From positions 23,163,001 to 23,227,000 of the forward strand of contig CM076153.1 in NCBI GenBank assembly GCA_038025085.1: a DNA stretch of 64,000 nucleotides. The letters run 5' to 3'. The notes beneath the pieces are model-generated. The model was not told the origin of the DNA and did not search any database. It saw only the letters and a list, made by a program, of their open reading frames with translations. Each line of letters begins with the position of its first letter. Position 1 is the stretch's first letter. The position numbers and the translations under genes are program-made. Below are positions 56,303-64,000 of this stretch, in pieces. Origin of the DNA: Tetragonia tetragonoides. Lineage: Eukaryota; Streptophyta; Magnoliopsida; Caryophyllales; Aizoaceae.

Positions 56303-58218
56303 TGTAATAACCCGAAAATGTTAATTACATAATTAAGCGAAAATCTTTACGATTAACTTAATAAAGTATAATTAAAATATCTTAGCACCTTAATTAAACT
56401 CGAAATTTTTTTATTTTCTTAAATTTTCGTAGAAACTTGATAAATTCTTTAATTTACGTGATTAGGATTATTAATACAAAATTCTTACAATTTCGTCAAT
56501 TCCTTGATTAAACCTCTAATTACCCGATAAACTAGCTAACGCATGATTTGTCTTGCTAATCATAAAATTGATCACCTAAATACTCCTACTTACGTAACAT
56601 GCATGGTAGTATTACTATTCATGCAAAACTAGATACTATTTGTTTGATTATGACCCACCTTAATATATTATAAGTGAGAATAATTTATTTTGTGACAAGT
56701 GTTATATTAGGTGGCGAAATTCAGAACATTAAAATAAAATAAAAACACAACCCATGATATTTCATGGCTAAAACAGCCTAGGTGTATGATTTTTTCACAT
56801 GGGGGCTAAGAAATCAGCTCATACAGTCTATAAAATGGGGAAGAGGAACCGGGTAGAAGGAGGAAAAAGAAGAAGAGAAAAATAGAGGAAAAAAGAAGGA
56901 CAAAAAAATAAATAAAGAAATAAGAAAATTTGAAGGGTTAAATCACCCAACAAATACCCAATACAAATTAAACGAGTCATACCTACAATCATCATTAAGC
57001 TAGTTTTTTTCTCTTCTCAATTTGTTGTTAAACACAACAAGTAAATACTACTACACTACCCTACCCCTTACTAGCCGAAACCCCCAAGGACAAAACAACA
57101 TAAAAATTCATTTATTCTCTTACAACTCAATCTCGCAATATCTTTTCCACATTTTACAAAAACAAAATTAGATTTTTAATGAGAGAAAGTGAAGAAGAGA
57201 AGAAAAAGACCGAAAGAGAAAAAGAGAAGAAAAAGGGTAAGAAAAACTCAACTAAAATTTTGTAAATTGTTAAATCTTTTAGTTCATAAAAATAAAAACC
57301 TACCCAATTTTTTCTTTGTTTATCTCTACTAAAACCAAGTTCAGAAATCCATTCAATTCCTTCCAAAATCGAGATCAAGTTTGGATTAAGCAAGCAAGGT
57401 AAAATTCTTGATCCATTTTCGATTTTAGCTTTGACCATGAAAAATGTTACACCTAAAACATTCAAACTTGAAACCCTACCCTTAACCTTTTGAAATTTTG
57501 TTAAAATAAACTTGATCATGTTCATTTAAACTCACTTTGGACCCTAACGTCGATGCATGTCGATTTTGGACATTTTTTACCAATGTTCAAAAAATCAAGT
57601 TAATCAAGTAAAAACCCCAAATTGAAAACTTGATCTAAAACTAGACCACAATATCATTTCCAAAAATGGAAATGTCGAAAAGGAAAATAAAAGAAATAAA
57701 ACCCAATTTTTGAAATTGACAAGAAAATAATAAAAATCGAAGACCTTGAATTTTAAGCTCTTGCATGTTCATTTTGGACTAATAAAGGAAAATAAAATTC
57801 TAGGCTCAAGGTGAAATTGTCGAAATAGAGATGAAGAAGTTTCTTAGGAACTTTTGCACAAGTCAAGGTAATTTTTATGTCCATTAATCCCTTTTTAAAC
57901 TTATGTGAAAAACGATTTGATGATTTATAGAAATTGTGGAAAGCAATGAAATTTTTGTGGATTTGTGGCTTGCATGTCATTTGGTTGATATATAAGGATG
58001 ATTGTGAGTATTTTTGAGATTTATGACAAAATAAGTTGTTTGAGGTATAAAGTGAAATATGGATAGTTTGGAAAAGTTATTGCATGTGTGAAATGTTAGA
58101 AGTACACGAAAGTAAGCTTGTATATGGACTATATAATGCTGAATTTTGCTAAGTATGGTGACTTTGGGAGATTTAGAGAGACATTACAAGGACTTAAGAC
58201 ACTAAATATATGGGGTAT
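56303..58218 (+). repeat. Long LTR-like segment, interrupted
   Basis: Starts TGTAATAACCCG within the preceding ORF. A TATA motif (CTATAAAAT, ~56,830) is followed by purine-rich and then AT-rich leader-like DNA. No coding potential. It runs until the terminus of the next LTR at 58,219, whose element probably inserted into it. The length suggests a gypsy LTR; the family is not identified. Confidence 0.45.
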
Positions 58219-59709
58219 TGTAAGAACCCTAGCCTTTTCGCCGCTAATGGCATGGAATTAATGGTTCTTAAATAATACGTTAATAATGCAATTTGAATTA
58301 ATTATGGGGAATAACGATTTGCAAACAAAGAAGCCGCCACCAATTTTTTAGGAAACAATTGGAAACCATCAAAAAGTGCACCCAAATCCTATTGGGAATT
58401 GACTCATGCCCATGGGGACTAAATATTGAGTTCGGGGGTGTAGGTACGAAATAAACAAAATGAATCTCATCTAAATCGCCCGAATAAACGGCCTCTACTA
58501 AGCCTATCCATGTCAAATATTTATTTATACTATATGGTTCCATATAAGTCTGGTCGTCCAAGATCCTATATTAACTAGGCGGGTTAAAACCAAACAAATT
58601 GCCTATGTTATCACTTTGCACAATTATATCCAATTTACATGCATACTATTACCAAGCATTAAAAAGAGATAAAGCATTAAATTAACGCTCCAACCTACCG
58701 CACTTTGCTAAACGCGCCAAGTATTGCATATGCACATCAATAAATTTGTTAGTAACTTCAAAGGAAGAACAATGCAAAAATATCAACTTTATTATGATAA
58801 AATAAACCTAGGAGGTTGCTATATGCATGTACAAACTATAAAAAGATGCAAACTTGTATAAACTAATAAAAAGATACTAACTTTAAATTGTCCAGTCATG
58901 CATAATTATGTACAAAAACCCAAGCATGCAAATTTGTTCAACCATAATCAAAAGGTAAATAAAACATGATTATAAACGACAAATAAGAGATTTAGTAAAG
59001 AATTTAGGCCCTCAGGATGGTTAACCTGAGTTCTATTCGAACGGGACTAGTAGAATTGGAATTGCTCTTCAATCTTGGGTGCTAGGTTGGGTGCAATGGC
59101 TTGCTTGATTCTTTAAAATCTGAATTCTCAATCAATTATGAGAAATTTGTACTCTCAATGCTCTCAAAATTATAACCAACCTCGCTCAAAATAGGGTGAA
59201 AAGGAGTATTTATAGAGTTAGGGACGGAATTAGGGGCCTAGGGTAAGAAACCCGGCGCCAAACTCGGCCCAGCCAAAAAAACAAGCCCAACGGCCACACC
59301 GAAGGAAGCTGGGGCCAGCGGATGCCTAGAAGGTCCCCGCTGTCACGCATGTACCGCCTGGCTGACAGCGTCAGTCGCTGGGCCTGGAGGCACGCGCGTG
59401 ACTAGGGTTTTTTGACTTTTTTTGATTGGTAAATTATGAAATTGCCCTTGGGCTGACCCAGGGGGTCGGGATTGAGCGGTTTTGACCCAAATCTTCGAGA
59501 CGTGATATCTCTTGATCCGGTAACCTGATTGAGGCAAGGTCAAAGGCGTTGGAAATCTTATAACAAGGGATATCCAAAGACTGAGGTTTCAAGAAATTTG
59601 GTCTAGATTTCCGAGCAATGTCCTTTTTTACTTACGTCCATGTTAATCCATTACCATCATCATCGGGCGTTGCGGTGCCAGGGGATGAGAACCGATTAGG
59701 GTGTATACA
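58219..59709 (-). repeat. 3' LTR of a minus-strand Tat-like retrotransposon
   Basis: Ends are TGTAAGAACC (58,219) and GGTGTATACA (59,709), so on the minus strand it starts TGTATACACC and ends GGTTCTTACA. A minus-strand TATA box (TATAAATA at 59,207-59,214) and leader-like sequence beyond it fix the direction. Directly outside 59,709, the minus strand reads AAAGTGGGGGCTTC, a polypurine tract, which makes this the 3' LTR and places the body of the element at higher coordinates. Confidence 0.7.
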
Positions 59710-59727
59710 GAAGCCCCCACTTTGGCC
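59710..59727 (-). other. Polypurine tract of the minus-strand element
   Basis: The plus strand reads GAAGCCCCCACTTTGGCC, so the minus strand ends in AAAGTGGGGGCTTC right before the LTR start. This is the primer for plus-strand DNA synthesis in LTR elements. Confidence 0.65.
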
Positions 59728-59850
59728 GAGATTGTGAAAGAGAAGGTCAAAGTATTTGCCAAAAAGTGCGTGCAATGCTTTTGTTTGAAAATGCTTTATG
59801 TTAGTAAGAAAGGAAGGGGTAGGCTCCTGTCCGCTTGTGGTCAGGGTTAC

Positions 59851-60125
59851 CTGCTTTGCGGGTGCCAACGCGATGCTAATTTTAATAGCCTCGACGTCAA
59901 AGAGTGTTGCATAGCTCTGCTTTGCGGGTGCCAACGTGATGCTAATTTTTATAGCCTCCACGTCAAAGAGCGTTGCGTAGTTCTCTTTTCGGGTGCCAAC
60001 GTGATGCTAATTTTAATAGCCACAACGTCAAAGAGCGTTGCGTAGCTCTGCTTTGCGGGTGCCAATGCGACGCAAATTTTAATAGCCTCGACGTCAAACA
60101 GCGTTGCGTAGCTCTGCTTTAGTAA
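59851..60125. repeat. 66 bp tandem array in the element 3' UTR
   Basis: CTGCTTTGCGGGTGCCAACG starts recur at about 59,851, 59,917, 59,983 and 60,048, with a last partial at 60,114, giving a period of 66 bp. Sixty-six is 22 codons, so the plus strand shows a repeated peptide (CGCQRDANFNSLDVKECC) over the first copies until the third unit drops a base. The repeats are probably non-coding. Confidence 0.85.
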
Positions 60126-60838
60126 TGCCTGTGTCTTGAAAAACTATGCCTGCAAAAATAGAATAAAGTGCTTGTGCCCGCAAACATTAGATGGAATGCG
60201 TGTGCCTGCGAAAAATGGATAATACCGGGCCCCTAGGATAGGAAACCAAGTTGTGGGGGCAAAAGAGTCATTTTTGGTGACATACCCGAATCTCCCGGAC
60301 TTCTAATGGTCGAAAAATGCAATCCCGTGCGGAATTTGAACTTGCGGGCCCGCCGCGTGGGAGGCGAAAGAGAAAACATTCTCAACGGCCATGCATAGGG
60401 CAGCTGAGCGCTGGGCGGCCTTATCGGGCCCGCTCAGCGGCTCAATTGCCAGTGCGGAGGTGCTGAGGGGGGCCGCGTGGCCTGGCGGCTCTGCCGCCGT
60501 GGCCAGTTGCTGGGTTGCTGAGCCCGGGCGGCCTTGAACCGGGCCGCTGGGCCGGTTCAGAGGCGCGGATGGGGTTTATTTTGGGGAGAGCCAAATTTTG
60601 GGGCATTTCTTCCCCAAAATTTTGAGACTCTCTCTCTCTACCTCTATTGTTGCCCAATCTTATTTCTTGCTCAAATTTGCTCCTTTTTGCTTGCATTTGC
60701 ATAATTTGAAGTTTATTTGTGATTTCTCACAAATTTGGGGTGAATTTGAGAGTGGGTTTTTGAAACCCTTGGAGAGAGAAAATCCCAATCTTCTCCATTT
60801 TTGCTTCTTGTTCTTGCTAACTTTGCTCACCCTTCTTC
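60126..60838. other. GC-rich spacer and leader of the PMD gene
   Basis: 60,300-60,580 is unusually GC-rich, with repeated GGGCCCGC and CTGAGCGC words, then a CT-rich leader (CTCTCTCTCTACCTC, ~60,629) leads to the ATG at 60,839. It probably contains the promoter of the antisense gene, but no TATA box is clear. Confidence 0.4.
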
Positions 60839-63596
60839 ATGGCTCCAAAATTGGCAAAGGGGAAGAGTAGGAGGGCCGAGGTGCGGGAAGAGGTCGAGGA
60901 AATCGACCTTTTCACCAAGGCCTTTCCATCTCAAGTGAAGCCTTCAAAGAGGAAGCCTAATGTTGCTTTTCCTCAAGATCGATATACCCGGTCGGATAGG
61001 ATGCCCGACATTGTTTGGGATCGATCGGAGTTGCTTTTCCGGCCGATGACTCATATGAGCTCTCGGGCTTCCAAGTTCGTGGTAAGCCTCAAACTTTGAA
61101 TTCATAGTTTTATGCATTGAATTTTAGTTTATATGCTTTGCCTTGAATATAATTTGTGTAGAAATTGTATGCAATTGTCAAGTTTATAGCGCATGTGATC
61201 TTGCGCGGCTTGAACGAACTTAGAAACATGCTTAGGATTGAACATTTGAAATGTCGACCTAAGAGGTTCCAAATTTGATCATAGGAATCCGATGGGAATT
61301 TGAAGGCCCGTGGCAACTATGGCTCTTCAATGAAGCTTTATAAAATCTTGCCCAAAGAGATACAAGATGCGGTTTTAAGTGCGGGGTTTGGGCCCCTTTT
61401 TAAAGCGGCGGACTCGGTTGAGCGAGTCAAGAGGTGCATTGTCCGCTTGTCCTTGGAGCGTTTTTGGGACACTACCAACACGTTCCATTTCCCTAATGGG
61501 GAGATGATGATCACTCCTTCGGAGTTTGCTATGTTGACCGGGGTACCTTGCATGGGTACACCCATCGTATATAACGTTTTCTTTTGGAAGCGTAAGACGG
61601 AGATGGTGGAGTTGTTTGGCCCTTGGGGAAACACTTGGGGTCACCACTATCATCCCTACAGCGAGCTCTTTACCGCTGTGAAGGACCCAAGGTATAAGAG
61701 AAACATCTCGGTGGAGCAGAAGGCGAGGATGTTTATCGCCTACCTCCTTGCCACTACTATCTTTAGTGATAGGGGGGAGCGCATTCATGTTATTTTCCTC
61801 CCGAGTCTGCTGGACTGGGAGAGAGTGAGAGAGTACAACTGGGGGTTACCGGGCTACGCCAACCTCCTGAGGTGCATACGGTTTGCTTGCCGCGTGAAAT
61901 GATGAGGCATACAAGCAGTCGACTCTGCCTCCCGTGAACTTGTGCAGTTTTTGGAAGGTCTTGCAGGTGCGTTTGCTTTTTGTATCCGTTTTTCGTGATT
62001 TGCATGATTTAAGTGTGAGGTGTATAATTTCATGTTTTGATGTAGCCTTAATTTTTTGAGCATTTCCCGGACATGGCGCCTACGGGTTGGGAGTTATATT
62101 TCCCGGTTTGTAGAGCATGGCGTCATAGGGATCCTACGCCTCTTCAACAGTACAGGGAGGCCCTCTTGCGCCTAGACTGGCACAAGGTAACGTATCTTTG
62201 CTTTTTGTCATATAGATTGAACTTCTTGGTGCGGAAATATCTTATATTGCATGCTTGCGTAGATTTGCTACTTCCCATGGGCGAACTATCATGGGTTGGC
62301 TTCGGATGCTATCCTTGCATCTAGGGCGGTGGAACGTCAAAGGATCCTGATCGCAGGTCCGTTCTCCTTCGAGTGGTATCTAGGAGAGCGGATCTTCCGT
62401 CAGGTTTATCCTGACGTAGCGGGTCCGAGGATTCCCTTGGATCCTCCCTCGACCATGTTCTTGGTGAGGTGCTTGTCTTGCGAGCAGGTTGCGGAGGCCA
62501 TGGTGGGCTCGGATGCTATGTAGTATTTGAGGGAGCCTACGGAGGACCTTGCGGGGCACTATGAGCAGCTCCGCCGTGATCGCTTCATGCCTTCACTCGT
62601 GGGTCTGAAGGTAAGAATTTAATATTTGATATTCTATGCCTTTCTTGTTTTTGCTTGATACTAACCTACTTTGCTTCATAGGAGCCTCGGGTTGACGCCA
62701 TCGATGTGGATGTCCCGGATATGCGGGTTCGAGGTCGGGACTATGGCGGGAAGGAGTGCTGGGGAGAAATCCCCATGACGGAGGACCTTGATGAGGACAT
62801 CCAGGGCCTTCCTCTTCCAGTTGGGCATCCAGGGGTAAATTCGTAATTTTACCTGTTGTATGTGATTTTTACCGTTTTGCATGCTTGTATTGACTTTCGT
62901 TGTGCAGCTTGACCGTGAGCAGACCGGGAAGGTCTTCAAGATGGTGCATGCTATGAAGTCTTGGATATCCCGGGCTCTCTCGAAAGGTACTTACTCAAGA
63001 GCTGACTTGGACAAGGTAAACTTGGTTTTGCATTTCAAAGTTGCATGCTTTGAGAAATTTATCTAATGTATCTTCTGTGGGTTGCAGGTTGAGTATCGTC
63101 GACCCCTTCGTCGTCGGTCACTACAGGTGGTGTTATCGGATAATGAGGTCGTGAGCTCTGCTGAGCGTAGCCCTTCACGCAAGAGGAGCCTCGGAGGGAG
63201 AGTCCTAGGAGAGAGAGTGTGCCTGTACATCGGACGGACCGTCCTGGTGGGAGTAGGATGACTCCGTTTGTGGAACCTACTCCTATGCCTATGCTGATGT
63301 ATCCTTCTTATCCTGGGTATGCGGGGTATCCCTCATATGGCGGTCTTTACTACCAGCCTCCTGTCCCTGCTCCTATGATGCCTACCATGCCTCCTCGTTC
63401 TTCGTGGGGGTATGATTCGATTTATGCTTGGGAGGGGGGCTCGTACCGGGAGCCTGCCCGACATTCTTCCTTTGACCCTAGCCAGTTTGCGGCGTCGATT
63501 TTCGGCGACGAGCCGTGGAGGTCGGAGGATCACTTTGAGGTGCTCCGTACGGATGCCGATGCGGGTGATTATTTTTATGATAATGTATTTGTATGA
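60839..63596 (+). pseudogene. Plant mobile domain (PMD) protein, 7 exons, retrotransposon-borne
   Basis: Exons inferred: 60839-61081, 61285-61966, 62046-62186, 62263-62610, 62682-62834, 62908-63015, 63088-63596, all with GT-AG borders. The basic N-terminus is MAPKLAKGKSRRAEVREE. The PMD core (aminotransferase-like plant mobile domain, as in MAIN/MAIL proteins) is in exon 2: RLSLERFWDTTNTFHFPNGE, MITPSEFAMLTGVPCMGTP, FIAYLLATTIFSDRGERIHV and LPSLLDWERVREYNWG. Exon 3 adds GWELYFPVCRAWRHRDPTPL; exon 4 GPFSFEWYLGERIFRQVYP. The C-terminus is Pro/Tyr/Gly-rich (YPSYPGYAGYPSYGGLYY). Shifts near 61,890 and 61,930, stops at 62,049 and 62,521 and a shift near 63,190 disable it. It is antisense to its host element. 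A stand-alone host gene is the alternative. Confidence 0.75.
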
Positions 63597-64000
63597 AATA
63601 CATTTTTGAACATTTGTGTTGAACAAACATTCGGACTTTGCCTGTAAATATTGCTCATTTATTGGTCCCTGCACGTAATTAGGCTAATGCAAATGCACAA
63701 GTAGTCAAGCAAAAATGCAAGTAATAGCCATGTAGCGAAAAATGGTACAGCCAAAAAAGTTAAAATTGGGTGTACCCTATCCCCCCTAAAAAAAATGAAA
63801 AAAGGAAAGGGGTGCAAAAATGAAATGAAATTAATAAGTAGAAAAAGGGGCTAATAAAAATAAAAGATGATAATCATCCAAATGAAATAAGGAAATTGTG
63901 GAGTTGGCATAAATAATAAGGAAATAATAGAAAATAGAAATAATAATGAAAATAGGAAATACAGCCAAATTGGAGTCCAAAACGGTTAAGGAAAGTGTAC
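63597..64000. other. A-rich sequence after the PMD gene
   Basis: Purine- and A-rich, with GAAATGAAATTAATAAG-like stretches. No coding signal; it probably holds the 3' end of the antisense gene and element sequence toward pol. Confidence 0.4.

Larger units (their letters stand above)
58219..64000 (-). mobile_element. 3' portion of a Tat-like LTR retrotransposon with antisense PMD gene
   Basis: From the 3' LTR inward: polypurine tract (59,710-59,727), 66 bp tandem repeats (59,851-60,125), GC-rich sequence, then a spliced gene on the opposite strand (60,839-63,596). The pol region should lie beyond 64,000. Antisense extra ORFs between pol and the 3' LTR are known from Tat-lineage elements (Grande, Retand, RIRE2), and the tandem repeats sit where their hypervariable 3' UTR lies. 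Lineage assignment is by architecture, because pol is outside the window. Confidence 0.6.

Noticed and set aside
59701..60045. 114-codon frame with a 22-residue repeat as a protein gene
   Set aside because: The frame runs from the LTR end through the 66 bp tandem array and fails at the third unit; better explained as 3' UTR repeat DNA.
60442..60702. Minus-strand Pro/Arg/Gly-rich frame
   Set aside because: It results from the GC-rich spacer composition upstream of the PMD gene; no domain.

Overview
The window is plant nuclear DNA, almost certainly from a eudicot. The evidence is one host gene with many spliced exons (GT-AG introns plus one apparent GC-AG), and plant-specific transposon lineages: L1-type LINEs with a C-terminal RNase H, Ty1/copia including a Sirevirus, an Ogre/Tat Ty3/gypsy element, Tekay/Del-like chromoviruses and Tourist-like MITEs. 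The species cannot be fixed from sequence alone. No rRNA, tRNA or CRISPR was seen. Apart from the host gene, nearly everything is transposon-derived and mostly broken.

Layout. 0-6.4 kb: a hairpin MITE, a short LINE-derived retrosequence with target-site duplications, a 0.7 kb AT-rich tandem array, an antisense LINE tail, a foldback element with ~185 bp arms, a minisatellite MITE and a copia 3' remnant. 6.48-12.63 kb: a full-length but inactivated L1 LINE, inserted into the end of a second copy of that MITE. 12.6-15.4 kb: more MITE copies, two of them in the promoter region of the host gene. 15.78-19.73 kb: a nine-exon serine acetyltransferase (SERAT3 type, 340 aa). 19.7-24 kb: its 3' flank, with nothing confidently coding. 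24.0-29.4 kb: a complete but degraded copia element with 263/261 bp LTRs, non-canonical TG...CT ends and a CCGGC target duplication. 30.4-31.9 kb: nine copies of a ~168 bp satellite-like repeat. 32.2-35.06 kb: a FAR1-related (FRS) pseudogene cut off inside its SWIM motif by an Ogre-type LTR.

35.06-40.57 kb: an Ogre/Tat element that lacks gag but keeps pol with two RNase H domains; it breaks inside integrase. 40.57-42.99 kb: the 5' half of a Sirevirus, antisense. 43.0-50.9 kb: two chromovirus copies tail to tail, a palindrome of ~3 kb arms centred near 47,814. 51.80-56.30 kb: the 3' half of a Sirevirus, sense, with an extra downstream ORF behind its own TATA box. The two Sirevirus halves break at the same codons, so the 40.57-51.8 kb interval looks like the product of an inversion or inverted-repeat recombination.

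56.30-58.22 kb: part of another LTR. 58.22-64.0 kb: the 3' end of a minus-strand LTR element. Reading back from its 3' LTR come a polypurine tract, a 66-bp tandem array, and a seven-exon plus-strand (antisense to the element) gene for a plant mobile domain (PMD) protein, now disrupted. The LTR retrotransposon carrying an intron-containing antisense PMD gene next to a hypervariable tandem-repeat 3' UTR is the most unusual system here. The chromovirus palindrome inside the split Sirevirus is the second.
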